This document shows, in pieces, positions 43,313-52,367 of a stretch of DNA of 64,000 bases. The stretch is from JAKGBX01 sp965366835 (GTDB lineage: Bacteria; Pseudomonadota; Alphaproteobacteria; Rhodobacterales; Rhodobacteraceae). The translations under genes were made by a program, and so were the position numbers. Where the stretch lies: contig CBDUGF010000002.1 in the NCBI GenBank assembly GCA_965366835.1, positions 8,157 to 72,156 of the forward strand. The letters are read 5' to 3'. The notes below the pieces were generated by a model. That model saw only the letters and a list, made by a program, of their open reading frames with translations, did not search any database and had not been told where the DNA came from. The number at the start of each line of letters is the position of its first letter. The first letter of the stretch is position 1.

Positions 43313-45130
43313 TCAAACCGTGGTCACCGCCGGATCGCCCTCGGAATAGAGCCGCTCGAGCAGCGCCTTGCGCCGGTCCAGCACGCGGCGGTAATTCAGG
43401 TTCCCCTTGGCCGTCATCTCGCCCTCGCCCATGTCGGGTGGCTCGGCCAGAACCATCGCCCGGCCGACAAACACCGAAGAGCCCGACACCTCGCGCGCCC
43501 GTTCCGCCAGCCTGCGGTGAACCTCTCCCAGGAGCAGCCTATCGGTCATCGCGCCGTCCTGCGCGTCCTGGCCGAAGCCGGATTTTGCCAGCTCGCCCAT
43601 GTTGGGAAAGATCATCACCCCGATCTGCCCCCGATCCGCCCCCGTCACCACCAGGTCCGAGGCCAGCGGCGCCAGCAGCACCAGCAGCTCGAGGCGAAGC
43701 TGCGCCGCGCGCACCCAGGTTCCGGTGTTGAGCTTGAAATCCTCCGATATCCGGCCGTCGAATTTCATACCCTTGTTCGGGTCGTCCGGATCGACGAACT
43801 TCATCGCATCGCCAGTGATGAAGAACCCTTCGTCGTCAAAGGCTTCCCGGGTCTTGTCCGGGTTTGCGAAATAACCCGGCATGATCGACGGTCCGCGCAA
43901 GCGCACTTCGCAGCGCATGTCGGCATCCGGGATCAGTTTCAGCTCGATTCCTGTCATCGGCACGCCGATCCGCCCCGCGCTGTCGGTCGGCTCCTGCTGA
44001 AACATCGCCGCCGGCGCGGTCTCGGTCAGGCCCCAGCTCGACGTCATCAGCGGCACCTCGCCCTTCACCTCCATCGCCATCGCTTCCAGCGCCTGCCACA
44101 TGTCCTGCGGCAGCGACGCCCCGGCATAGAAGATCATGTCGAGATCCCCGAAAAAGCGCTGCTTCAGCCCCGCATCCGTCTTCAATGCCGCGATCAACAG
44201 CCCATAGCCGACCGGCACATTGAAGCTCAGCGTGCCGGTGACCATCGACAGGTTTTCCAACGTGCGATCGAACAGCCCCTTCACCGGCTTGCCATCGTCG
44301 ATGTAAAACGATCCGCCATTGGCCAGCATCATGTTGAAATTATGCGACCCGCCAAAGACATGGTTCCACGGCAGCCAATCGAGAATCCGCGGCACCCGGT
44401 CTTTCAACTGGGGCAGCGAATCGAGGATCTGCGCCTGATTGACACACATCATCCTGTGCGTGGTGATCACCCCCTTGGGCGCCGAGGTCGACCCCGAGGT
44501 GAGCAGGATTTTCACCATCGTATCAGGCGTGACCCGATCGAACGCCGTGTCCACATCGACCCCTTTGTCGCCCTTCAGAAGCGCGGCGAACGGCGTCACC
44601 CCGACGCGGCTTCCGGGCCGCGTGGCGATCACGTCAATCCCCTCGAACGCGGGCAAGTCCAACGCCTCGCCATAGTGTTCTGCGTCCACGGCATAGGCCA
44701 GTTTCGGCTTCACCAGTTCGATGGCGTGCTGCAACCGCCCATGCGCCCCATGGATCAGCGAATATTGCTCGGCCACAGGCACAGCCGGAATGCCCGCATA
44801 TTGCGCTGCCAATGCCAGCATCCCGTGATCCACCCCGTTGCCCGACAGGATCAGGATCGGTGTGGCGCCGTTCAGCCCGCGCGCCAGCAGGCTCTGCGCC
44901 ACCATGCGCACCTGCTCCAGCACCGCACCGTAACCTTCCTCGCGCCAGCCCGCGCCGCTGCGCTCGGCGAGAAAGACCCGCCCGGGCGCCTCTTCGGCCC
45001 AGCGATGCAGCCAGTCCCCGGTGCGCGCCACCACTTCGCCCATCGGTCGCTTCGACCGGTAGAGCAGCGTGCCATCCGCGCGCCGCTCAAGCTCCGTGTC
45101 ATGTGGCTCGAATCGCGTCGTCCGTTTCAT
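43313..45130 (-). CDS. Feruloyl-CoA synthase-like AMP-forming acyl-CoA ligase
   Basis: A 605-residue adenylate-forming enzyme: P-loop LLTSGSTSAPKGVITTH, SSWGLTETAPA, and FITGDAMKFVDPDDP, followed by RISEDFKLNTGTWV. The ending lacks a clear conventional catalytic Lys motif, a trait of feruloyl-CoA synthases. These activate ferulate and related cinnamates to CoA esters. It sits after MarR and crotonase genes with four-base or near overlaps, matching ferulate/coumarate operons. An alternative is another aromatic or sulfur-linked acid. Confidence 0.8.
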   Translation of the reverse strand: MKRTTRFEPHDTELERRADGTLLYRSKRPMGEVVARTGDWLHRWAEEAPGRVFLAERSGAGWREEGYGAVLEQVRMVAQSLLARGLNGATPILILSGNGVDHGMLALAAQYAGIPAVPVAEQYSLIHGAHGRLQHAIELVKPKLAYAVDAEHYGEALDLPAFEGIDVIATRPGSRVGVTPFAALLKGDKGVDVDTAFDRVTPDTMVKILLTSGSTSAPKGVITTHRMMCVNQAQILDSLPQLKDRVPRILDWLPWNHVFGGSHNFNMMLANGGSFYIDDGKPVKGLFDRTLENLSMVTGTLSFNVPVGYGLLIAALKTDAGLKQRFFGDLDMIFYAGASLPQDMWQALEAMAMEVKGEVPLMTSSWGLTETAPAAMFQQEPTDSAGRIGVPMTGIELKLIPDADMRCEVRLRGPSIMPGYFANPDKTREAFDDEGFFITGDAMKFVDPDDPNKGMKFDGRISEDFKLNTGTWVRAAQLRLELLVLLAPLASDLVVTGADRGQIGVMIFPNMGELAKSGFGQDAQDGAMTDRLLLGEVHRRLAERAREVSGSSVFVGRAMVLAEPPDMGEGEMTAKGNLNYRRVLDRRKALLERLYSEGDPAVTTV

Positions 45131-45618
45131 GATTTCACTCCTCGCTCCTGCGCCGCGCCGCTGCGCTCGATCAGGTTCATCGCCGCGATCACCTGCGCGC
45201 GCTGCTCCTCGGCCAGCCCGCGCAAAAGCCGCGCCTCATCAGCTCGGTTCGCCGCCGTCGCCGCTGCGCAAAGTCGGCGTCCTTTCAGCGTCGGGTTCAA
45301 GGCATAAGCGCGCCGGTCGGTCGGCACCTTGTCGCGGGTGATCAGGCCGCGCTCCTCCAACTCATCCAGGATCACCACCAGGTTTGGCCGCTCGATGGCC
45401 AACGCATCGGCCAGCTGGGTTTGGCGCAACCCGGCATTCTCCACGATCATCACCAGCGCCGAATAGGTCACCATCCGCAGCCCCAGGGGCTTGAGCGCCT
45501 TGTTGAGATCCGCCTGCAATACAGCCATCGCCCGCTTCATGTGATAGCCAAAAAACCCGCGCAGCGCAGCGTCGCTGATCTGCGCGGCTTCCAGGGCTTT
45601 CTCCACTGCCTCACCCAT
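45127..45618 (-). CDS. MarR-family regulator in the crotonase-ligase operon
   Basis: A 163-residue regulator with the winged-helix region LRQTQLADALAIERPNLVVILDELEERGLI and the wing DKVPTDRRAYALNPT. ATG 45618 is preferred to an in-frame TTG at 45624. Its stop overlaps the ligase start. MarR proteins in such operons usually respond to the hydroxycinnamoyl-CoA thioester, so it likely represses its own operon. Confidence 0.88.
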   Translation of the reverse strand: MGEAVEKALEAAQISDAALRGFFGYHMKRAMAVLQADLNKALKPLGLRMVTYSALVMIVENAGLRQTQLADALAIERPNLVVILDELEERGLITRDKVPTDRRAYALNPTLKGRRLCAAATAANRADEARLLRGLAEEQRAQVIAAMNLIERSGAAQERGVKS

Positions 45619-45620
45619 AC

Positions 45621-46391
45621 TCAACCCCCGAAACTAGGCGGGCGTTTTTCAAGGAATGCCGCCAGGCCCTCCATCGCGTTCGGGCTGGTCTGGGTCAGCG
45701 CGGCACATAAGCTCTCGGTAAAGAGCCCGCCGGCCTTGTCCATATCCTCGATCCGGCTCAGCGCCTGGATCATCACATAATTCGACAGCGGCGCGTTACT
45801 GGCGATCTTGCCCGCCAGTTCCCGCGCCAGCTCCAGCCCCTCGCCAGCCGCCACGCTGTAGTGGCAAAGCCCCAGCGCGAGGCCTTCCTCGGCACCGAAT
45901 TTGCGCCCTGTCAGCATCATCTCGATCATTCGGTCGGCGCCCAGAATCCGCCCCACGCGGACCGAGGCGCCGCCGCCGACGTAGATGCCGCGCCGCCCCT
46001 CGGGCAGCTGGAAAATCGTCGATGGCTCCGCGATCCGCACGTGCGTCGCCGTGGCCAGCTCCAGTCCGCCACCGATCACCGCGCCTTCCATGGCCGACAC
46101 CACCGGCAAGCCGCCATACTGGATCCGGTCCATCACCGCGTGCCATCCGCGCGAATGCCGCATCGTCGACTCCGCATCGCGGTGCTTGTGCTCCGACAGG
46201 TCGAGCCCCGAGCAATAATGCCCCTCGGTCCCGGTCAGGACCACGGCCTTCACCCCGTCGGGCGGCGCGGCAAAGAACCGATCCAGCGCCTCGAGCAACT
46301 CGTCGCACATCGCATTGCGCTTGCCCGGACGGTTCATCGTCAGCGTCGCGACCCCGTCCGCCTGCTCGATCAGAAGCATTTCCTTCGCCAT
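45621..46391 (-). CDS. Crotonase-family enoyl-CoA hydratase/lyase
   Basis: A 256-residue crotonase: oxyanion-hole segments HYCSGLDLSEHK and MEGAVIGGGLELATATH, and a PEGRRGIYVGGG region carrying the acidic residue. With a feruloyl-CoA-type ligase in the operon it could hydrate or cleave hydroxycinnamoyl-CoA to an aldehyde and acetyl-CoA, though its length is at the short end for HCHL enzymes (about 276). It leads the operon, with a MarR-like palindrome upstream. Confidence 0.82.
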   Translation of the reverse strand: MAKEMLLIEQADGVATLTMNRPGKRNAMCDELLEALDRFFAAPPDGVKAVVLTGTEGHYCSGLDLSEHKHRDAESTMRHSRGWHAVMDRIQYGGLPVVSAMEGAVIGGGLELATATHVRIAEPSTIFQLPEGRRGIYVGGGASVRVGRILGADRMIEMMLTGRKFGAEEGLALGLCHYSVAAGEGLELARELAGKIASNAPLSNYVMIQALSRIEDMDKAGGLFTESLCAALTQTSPNAMEGLAAFLEKRPPSFGG

Positions 46392-46419
46392 CCCTGGGCC
46401 TCCAGTTTAGATCGTTTCG

Positions 46420-46430
46420 ATAATAATTAT
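46420..46430. promoter_or_regulatory. Candidate MarR operator upstream of the crotonase operon
   Basis: Perfect palindrome ATAAT-A-ATTAT, adjacent to ATCG-TTT-CGAT (46411-46421), in the AT-rich promoter region about 30 bases before the crotonase start. Confidence 0.5.
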
Positions 46431-46560
46431 ACTTCATATCTATTTTTGCGCAATGATTCCCTTTGCCGTGCTTTTCCCTTCCTCTGAGCTGAAAAAAACC
46501 GGGGAGCGCGTCGCACCAGAGGTGCGCAAGGGCCATCGGCTGGCCGCTCGCTCCCGGCAT

Positions 46561-47781
46561 TCAACCCCGCGCCGCCCGCAAAGTTTCGGTCGAGACCGCC
46601 CCCTCCAGCCCGCTCGAGCCATAGAGCCACTCGATATCGTCATACCAATCTTCCGGCGTTTTCGCCCGCATGATCGCATTGCGCAGCGCCGCGTGGGCCT
46701 CGGAAGGGTGATAGATATGGCTGCCGATCTCGCGGCTTTGCAGCTGTATCCGCGCGGTGCGCAGCCGGCGCTTTTCCTGATAGCTCTGCAACACGGCCTC
46801 AGCCTCGCCCAGCCGTCCCGCAATCTCCGCCGCCAGGCACACCGCGTCTTCCATCGCCATGCAGGCGCCCTGGGCGAAATATTGCAGCTGCGGATGCGCG
46901 GCATCGCCCAGCAACGCCACCCGCCCATCGACCCAGTTCATCGCCGGCTCGCGATCGCACAGTACCCAGAGCTTCCAGTCCTTGCCCTTGTCGATGATCT
47001 GGCGCGCAACCGGCGCGACATGCTCGAACCCGCGCCGCACCTCGTCGTGGGTCACAGGCAACCCGGCGACAGGTTCGGCAGCGTCGTTGTGATAGGTCAC
47101 CACCAGATTGAACAGTTTCCAGCCGCTCAGCGGATAATGCACGATGTGGCATTTCGGCCCGGCCCAGAGCGTCGCCGCGTTCCAGCGCAGGTCTTCCGGC
47201 ATGTCCTCCACGGGGATCACGCTGCGATAGGTGGTGTGGCCCGACACCCGCGGCGCGCCATCGCCGATCACCCGCTTGCGGATGTTCGACCAGAGCCCAT
47301 CGGCGCCGATCAGCGCTCGCCCGGTGATGCGCTCGCCGTCTGCCAGAATGGCCGTGACTGAACCGGAATCCTGCGCATAATCCATCACCTCCGCATCCGG
47401 GCGTAGCTCCACCAATTCATGCGCCTGGTTGGCGCGCAGGAAAACGCCATAGAGATCGCCGCGATGCACCACCGCGTAAGGGTTGCCAAACCGCTCACGG
47501 AACCTGTCATCCAGTGGGATTCGGGTGATTTCCTCGCCCGAAAGCGCATCCATCAGCCTGAGGTTGTCGATATAGACGGCCATCTTGCGCGCCGCATCGC
47601 CGACACCGAGATAGTCGAAGGCATGAAACGCGTTGGGCCCAAGCTGGATGCCCGCACCGATCTCTCCGAACCGCGCGGATTTTTCCAGCACGATCGAGCG
47701 GATGCCCTTCTGTGCCAGCCCGATCGCGGTGGCCATTCCGCCAATGCCGCCCCCCGCGATGATCACCCGCTCTTCAACCAT
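46561..47781 (-). CDS. FAD monooxygenase, 3-hydroxybenzoate 6-monooxygenase-like
   Basis: A 406-residue class A flavoprotein monooxygenase: GGGIGG near residues 10-15, the DG motif ALIGADGLWSNIRKRV, and GDAAHPQLQYFAQGACMAMEDA for FAD. The sequence is of the salicylate/3-hydroxybenzoate hydroxylase type. With gentisate dioxygenase and a fumarylpyruvate hydrolase next in line, conversion of 3-hydroxybenzoate to gentisate is the best guess. ATG 47781 with GGGAAAGG upstream is preferred over a longer frame to 47844. Confidence 0.85.
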   Translation of the reverse strand: MVEERVIIAGGGIGGMATAIGLAQKGIRSIVLEKSARFGEIGAGIQLGPNAFHAFDYLGVGDAARKMAVYIDNLRLMDALSGEEITRIPLDDRFRERFGNPYAVVHRGDLYGVFLRANQAHELVELRPDAEVMDYAQDSGSVTAILADGERITGRALIGADGLWSNIRKRVIGDGAPRVSGHTTYRSVIPVEDMPEDLRWNAATLWAGPKCHIVHYPLSGWKLFNLVVTYHNDAAEPVAGLPVTHDEVRRGFEHVAPVARQIIDKGKDWKLWVLCDREPAMNWVDGRVALLGDAAHPQLQYFAQGACMAMEDAVCLAAEIAGRLGEAEAVLQSYQEKRRLRTARIQLQSREIGSHIYHPSEAHAALRNAIMRAKTPEDWYDDIEWLYGSSGLEGAVSTETLRAARG

Positions 47782-47864
47782 GCCTTTCCCTCCGCGTCCT
47801 GCGCCGTTTTCCTCACAGGAAAACGAACCGGAATTTTTCTTCAAAATTCCGCCCCGCGCCAGGC

Positions 47865-48563
47865 CTATTCCGCCGCGCCAATCGTCAGCGCGATATCCGC
47901 CAGCCCGTCGATTCCGCCGGTGATCCTGTCCCCGGCGACAACCGGCCCGACGCCCGCTGGCGTTCCGGTCAGGATCACGTCACCGGGCGCCAGGTGATAG
48001 AATTTCGACAGATGCGCCACCACCTCCTCACAGCTCCACACCAGTTCTTCCAGCGTCGCGTCCTGGCGGCTCTCGCCGTTCACCTCCAGATGAATACGCT
48101 GGTCTCCCACCTTGCCGAATTCAGCGGCCCGGGTCATTTCGGCAAACACCGCCGAGCCCTCCACATCCTTGCCCAGATCCCAGGGGCGGCGGGTGTCCTT
48201 GCCGTCCTGCTGGCGGTCGCGCCGGGTCATGTCGAGCCCGCAGCCATAGGCATAGATCGCCTCTGCGGCCTGTTGCGCATTGGCGCGAAACACCGGTTTG
48301 CCGATGGCGAAGGCCAGCTCCATTTCGTGATGATAATTCTGCGTCCCCGGCGGATATGGCTGCGTCGCCCCGCTCAACACCCCATGCGCCGCCGATTTGG
48401 TGAAATACCAGGGCGCTTCGCGGTCTACTTCGGTGCCCATCTCGGCGGCATGGGCGGCATAGTTGCGTCCGACACAGAAGATCCGACGCACCGGATAGGC
48501 CGCGCTTTGCCCCTTCACCGGAATGGTAAAAACCTTGGGAGCCTCAAACAGATAATCGCTCAT
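47865..48563 (-). CDS. Fumarylpyruvate hydrolase-like FAH-family protein
   Basis: A 232-residue FAH-fold enzyme with FCVGRNYAAHAAEMG, metal-ligand region HHEMELAFAIGKPV, DMTRRDRQQDGKD and PGDVILTGTPAGVG. Compact FAH proteins of this size in gentisate clusters are fumarylpyruvate hydrolases (NagK/NagL-neighbour type), giving fumarate and pyruvate. The start overlaps the dioxygenase stop (ATGA). No maleylpyruvate isomerase gene is seen, so direct maleylpyruvate hydrolysis or an isomerase elsewhere is needed. Confidence 0.82.
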   Translation of the reverse strand: MSDYLFEAPKVFTIPVKGQSAAYPVRRIFCVGRNYAAHAAEMGTEVDREAPWYFTKSAAHGVLSGATQPYPPGTQNYHHEMELAFAIGKPVFRANAQQAAEAIYAYGCGLDMTRRDRQQDGKDTRRPWDLGKDVEGSAVFAEMTRAAEFGKVGDQRIHLEVNGESRQDATLEELVWSCEEVVAHLSKFYHLAPGDVILTGTPAGVGPVVAGDRITGGIDGLADIALTIGAAE

Positions 48564-49597
48564 CGCGCGCGTTCCTCATAATATCCAAGCCTGGTCTGCA
48601 ACGGGCGATCATGCACCCGCACCAGAAAGCTTTCCTCATCGGCCTCATGGTCGATCTCGGCAAACACCGGGGCGGTGAACGTGTCTTTCGCGCCCCATTC
48701 AAATACCTCGCCATCAATCCGGCTGCGTCCGCGCCCCTTGATCACGTGAAACGCCGCCGAAGACGATCTGAGCGGCGGTGTCTCGGTGCCGCCTTCTGGC
48801 AGCATCATCGCGGTGAAACCCATCGTCGGCAGCACATCCGCACCAGTCTCGGGATTGACGTAATCGAGCTCGGCGATGCCTTCACTGCCAAATCTGAACA
48901 TCTCGCGCAGCACCGTCTCGGTGCGCCCCCAGGGATAGCGCATCATCGGATAGCGCCGTACCCCCGCGCCCGCCCGGCGCGTCGGCGCCAGCCCGCTTGC
49001 GAGATATTCCACCTGGCTCGCATCGGGCCGGTTGCGCTGGGCCTGAAGCGGGCCTTCGGTGGCATAGGAGCCTTCGAGATAGTAGAACAGCGGCAGGTCC
49101 AGCGCATCGAGCCAGACCACTGGTTCATCGCCCTCGTGGCCATGATCGTGCCATTCGCCGCCCGGCGTCAGCACCAGATCGCCCTCTTCCATCGGCAGCT
49201 TTTCCCCGTCGACAACGGTGTAGCCGCCCTTGCCCTCGACCACGATCCGCACCGCCGACGGCGTGTGCACATGGGCCGGTGCCGTCTCGCCAGGCAACAG
49301 CAATTGCAGCCCGAGATAGATCGACGCGGTCGCCTGCATCGCACCGGCGCCGCGCCCCGGATCGCTCAGCACCAGTACCCGGCGCTCGGCCTTTTCGACC
49401 GGTGTCAGTTCGCCCGCCCGCATCAGCAGCGGCCTTATCGCCTGATACTTCCAATAGCCTGCCCGCGTTTGCGGCTGCGGGCGCCCGTGCGGCAAGACAT
49501 TGCGCATCATCGGCCAGAGCGGCGCAACGCCCGCCTTCACCATGTCATCGCGGTAATCCTGCGGCAGCTCTTCCAGCGTACCCAGCGTTTCGCCCAT
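48560..49597 (-). CDS. Gentisate 1,2-dioxygenase
   Basis: A 345-residue bicupin. The N-terminal cupin has Fe(II) ligands in PAHVHTPSAVRIVVEG and WHDHGH; the C-terminal cupin (SSAAFHVIKGRGRSRIDGEVFEWG) is also intact. It opens gentisate to maleylpyruvate. ATG 49597 is used because GGAGGG lies just upstream; ATG 49609 is an alternative. It is first in the operon and divergent from the MarR gene, sharing a promoter region with a perfect palindrome. Confidence 0.92.
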   Translation of the reverse strand: MGETLGTLEELPQDYRDDMVKAGVAPLWPMMRNVLPHGRPQPQTRAGYWKYQAIRPLLMRAGELTPVEKAERRVLVLSDPGRGAGAMQATASIYLGLQLLLPGETAPAHVHTPSAVRIVVEGKGGYTVVDGEKLPMEEGDLVLTPGGEWHDHGHEGDEPVVWLDALDLPLFYYLEGSYATEGPLQAQRNRPDASQVEYLASGLAPTRRAGAGVRRYPMMRYPWGRTETVLREMFRFGSEGIAELDYVNPETGADVLPTMGFTAMMLPEGGTETPPLRSSSAAFHVIKGRGRSRIDGEVFEWGAKDTFTAPVFAEIDHEADEESFLVRVHDRPLQTRLGYYEERAR

Positions 49598-49624
49598 GTC
49601 ACCCTCCATAGCGCTTCGGATTTT

Positions 49625-49642
49625 TAGTATGCATACATACTA
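49625..49642. promoter_or_regulatory. MarR-type operator between gentisate operon and marR gene
   Basis: Perfect inverted repeat TAGTATG-CATA-CATACTA in the divergent intergenic region, with a partial related site (TTGCATACTT) at about 49666-49675. This is the expected binding site for the adjacent MarR protein. Confidence 0.75.
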
Positions 49643-49716
49643 TATTGCGAAACGTCAATTTTAATTGCATACTTCGCACGAGAATCCCTTCCGCAACCCA
49701 GCCGGGGCACCGAAAG

Positions 49717-50187
49717 ATGAGCGAAATATCCAACATGGCCGGGTATTTGATCCGCCGCCTCAATCAGATTTCGATGGCTGTGTTCAGCGAGCGGATGGCC
49801 GAGATCGACGCCGACATAACCCCGGTCCAATATGCCGCACTGACCACGATTCGCGAAAACCCGGGCGTCGGTCAGGCCGAGCTGGCGGGCGCCATCGCCT
49901 ATGACAAGGCGACGATCGGCGGCGTGGTCGACCGGCTTGCCGCCAAGGGCTTGATCCTGCGTCAGCAGTCAGAAACCGATGGCCGTGCCCGAGTCCTGGC
50001 CATCACCTTGGATGGCGACGCCCTGCTCGACCGAATCAAACCGGTGGTGCGCGCCCTGCAAGACGACATCCTGACCGGGCTCGACCAGTCCGAGAAACGA
50101 CAGATGATGACACTGCTCCTGAAAACCACCTCTGCCGGCAACGCGCGCTCACGCGCGCCGCTCAAACCCCGCAGCAAAAAAACCTGA
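49717..50187 (+). CDS. MarR-family regulator of the gentisate operon
   Basis: A 156-residue regulator with winged-helix elements VGQAELAGAIAYDKATIGGVVDRLAAKGLI and wing RQQSETDGRARVLAIT, plus a basic C-terminal tail (RSRAPLKPRSKK). ATG 49717 is chosen over an in-frame upstream start at 49645. Divergent from the dioxygenase gene across a palindrome, so it probably represses both directions and is relieved by an aromatic ligand. Confidence 0.9.
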   Translation: MSEISNMAGYLIRRLNQISMAVFSERMAEIDADITPVQYAALTTIRENPGVGQAELAGAIAYDKATIGGVVDRLAAKGLILRQQSETDGRARVLAITLDGDALLDRIKPVVRALQDDILTGLDQSEKRQMMTLLLKTTSAGNARSRAPLKPRSKKT

Positions 50188-50382
50188 TCCTGCAAAATCG
50201 GCTTGGTGCGGTGGGTTGGCAGGGCGACGCGAATCCTACCCGCCCATGCGCCGGAACCTGAACCGCAGCGCACCTTTCTTTATTGTCCGCTGGCCTTCGG
50301 CAAAGTCGAAATCGCCGATCACCCGCTTGTCAGCTGGGCTTGATCCGAATGAGTGCCTGCGGCACGCAGGCTATCTTGATGC

Positions 50383-50429
50383 CGGGGGGCCAGCCCCCCG
50401 GTCCCCCCGGGATATTTATGGTCAGAGGA
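50383..50429. repeat. Dispersed GC-rich repeat, copy 2
   Basis: A GGGGGGC-CA-GCCCCCC stem followed by a CCCCCCGGGATATTTATGG-type tail and CAGAGGA. It shares the stem plus GG-A-TATTT layout with copy 1 at 35095-35140. The remaining 50188-50382 gap shows no gene. Confidence 0.55.
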
Positions 50430-50441
50430 AGCGCAGCCCGG

Positions 50442-51764
50442 TCAGCCGATCACAGTCCTGACCGCCCCGCTCAGCTTGTCCACGAGCTCGTCCACATGGG
50501 CGTCCTCGATGATGAAGGGCGGCGCCAGCAGCACATGATCGCCGCGTCGCCCGTCGATCGTGCCGCTCATCGGATAACAGATCAGCCCGGCCTCGAACGC
50601 CGCCTTCTTGAGCCGTCCGGCCACGCCCTTGGCGGGATCGAACGGCGCCTTGCTGTCGCGGTCTTGCACGAACTCGACCGCGCGAAACAGTCCGCGCCCG
50701 CGGATATCGCCGACATGTGGATGCTGGCCCAACGCCGCCTCGAGCGCCGATTGCAGTTTCTCGCCCTTGTCGCGCACATTTGCCAGAAGGTCGCGCTCCT
50801 CGATCGCAGTCAGGACCGCCACCCCGGCCGCCGCCGCCGCCGCGTGACCGAGATAGGTGTGACCGTGCTGGAAGAATCCCGAGCCGCCCGAGATCGCCTC
50901 ATAGATCCGCCCCTGGCACATCATCGCGCCAATCGGCTGATAGCCCGCGCCCAGCCCCTTGGCGATGGTCACGATATCAGGCGATATTCCCTCCTGCTCG
51001 CAGGCAAACAGGCTCCCCGTCCGCCCCATCCCGCACATCACCTCATCAAGGATCAGCAACACGCCGTATTGGTCGCAAATCTCGCGGATGCGCTTGAAAT
51101 ACCCCGGCGCAGGGGTAATCGCGCCCGCCGTTGCCCCACCCACAGTTTCGGCGATGAAACACATCACGTTTTCAGGCCCCAGCCGCAGGATTTCAGCTTC
51201 CAGCTCATTGGCCACGCGCAGCCCGTAGGCATCGGCGCTCTCGCCCTCCCCGCGCCCGCGATACTCAAAGCAAGGCGACACCAGCGAAGTTTCGATCAAC
51301 AGCGGCGCGAAGGGCTCGCGGCGCCATTCATTGCCCCCCGCCGCCAGCGCACCCAGCGTATTGCCATGATAGCTCTGCTTGCGGGCGATGATCCGGTGGC
51401 GCTTGGGCTCGCCGATCTCGAGGTAATACTGCCGCGCCAGCTTCAGCGCCGCCTCCACCGCCTCGGACCCGCCTGACACGAAGTAAACCCGGTCCAGCCC
51501 CTCCGGTGCGCGCGCGGCCAGCATCCCGGCCAGCCTTTCCGCCGGTTCGGAGGTGAAAAACCCGGTATGGGCAAAGGCCAGCTGATCGAGCTGCGCCTTC
51601 ACCGCCTCGCGCACCCCGGCATCGGAATGCCCGAGGCAGGACACCGCGGCTCCGCCCGAACCATCGAAATAGCGCTTGCCGGCATCGTCGATCAGATAGC
51701 AGCCATCCCCGGCAACCGCCTTGGGCGGCGGTGCCTTGATATGGCGTGGAAACACATGTGACAT
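50442..51764 (-). CDS. Class III PLP-dependent aminotransferase
   Basis: A 440-residue enzyme with VYFVSGGSEAVEAALKLARQYY near the N-terminal third and the catalytic region VLLILDEVMCGMGRTGS with Lys in VTIAKGLGAGYQP. The substrate is likely an omega-amino acid or amine, but not fixed. ATG 51764 has AAGGA upstream; the longer frame to 51902 is rejected. It ends the leftward catabolic unit (CoA-transferase to aminotransferase), about 165 bases after the universal stress gene, so operon linkage is likely but not certain. Confidence 0.85.
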   Translation of the reverse strand: MSHVFPRHIKAPPPKAVAGDGCYLIDDAGKRYFDGSGGAAVSCLGHSDAGVREAVKAQLDQLAFAHTGFFTSEPAERLAGMLAARAPEGLDRVYFVSGGSEAVEAALKLARQYYLEIGEPKRHRIIARKQSYHGNTLGALAAGGNEWRREPFAPLLIETSLVSPCFEYRGRGEGESADAYGLRVANELEAEILRLGPENVMCFIAETVGGATAGAITPAPGYFKRIREICDQYGVLLILDEVMCGMGRTGSLFACEQEGISPDIVTIAKGLGAGYQPIGAMMCQGRIYEAISGGSGFFQHGHTYLGHAAAAAAGVAVLTAIEERDLLANVRDKGEKLQSALEAALGQHPHVGDIRGRGLFRAVEFVQDRDSKAPFDPAKGVAGRLKKAAFEAGLICYPMSGTIDGRRGDHVLLAPPFIIEDAHVDELVDKLSGAVRTVIG

Positions 51765-51930
51765 GGACCTATCCTTCTTTCTCTGCGCGCACTGCGCGTC
51801 GCGCCATGTTGTCTTCGGCCAGCAGTCGAACCGATTGCGCCTCCCTTGCAGGTCTCGCCCGTCGAGGCGGCGAATGCTGTTGCTGAATCCGATCCGCCAC
51901 ATCGAATTTTCGCAGAAAATTCGGCTGGCG

Positions 51931-52353
51931 CTATCGGATCACGGTGACCGACCGGCGCGCATGGCGCACCACCCGCGCAGCGTTCGGACCCAAAAGATAA
52001 TCGCTCATTTCCGGTCGGTGCGAGGCCATCACGATCATGTCGGCATCGACCTGATCGGCCATCGCGATGATCTGTTCGTAAATTGTGCCGTGGCGAACAT
52101 GCAGATCCGCCACGATATCCTGCGGCAGATGTTTCTCCACGAATTCGGCCAGTTTCGCGCGCGTCTCCGCCACCGCATTCTCGGAAAACTCCTTGGGAAA
52201 GTAACTGCCCACCATCGACATGCCGTAATCCGGGATCACGGTCAGCACATGCAGCTTCGCCCCGTGCAGCCGGGCCAGCGAGACCGCATGTTCAAGCGTC
52301 TTTTCCCAGCCGCCTTCGTGAAACAGGTCGATCGGCAGCAATAAGGTTTTCAT
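51931..52353 (-). CDS. Universal stress protein (UspA fold)
   Basis: A 140-residue USP with an N-terminal ILLPID-type strand (LLLPIDLFHEGG) and the ATP-binding G-2x-G-9x-G(S/T) region near the C-terminus (ASHRPEMSDYLLGPNAARVVRHARRSVTVI). The phosphate motif looks imperfect. USPs are often encoded beside TRAP transporters (TeaD-type) and can modulate them in response to nucleotide. It starts 15 bases after the TRAP permease stop and has GGAGGG upstream. Confidence 0.85.
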   Translation of the reverse strand: MKTLLLPIDLFHEGGWEKTLEHAVSLARLHGAKLHVLTVIPDYGMSMVGSYFPKEFSENAVAETRAKLAEFVEKHLPQDIVADLHVRHGTIYEQIIAMADQVDADMIVMASHRPEMSDYLLGPNAARVVRHARRSVTVIR

Positions 52354-52367
52354 CGCATTCCCTCCGT

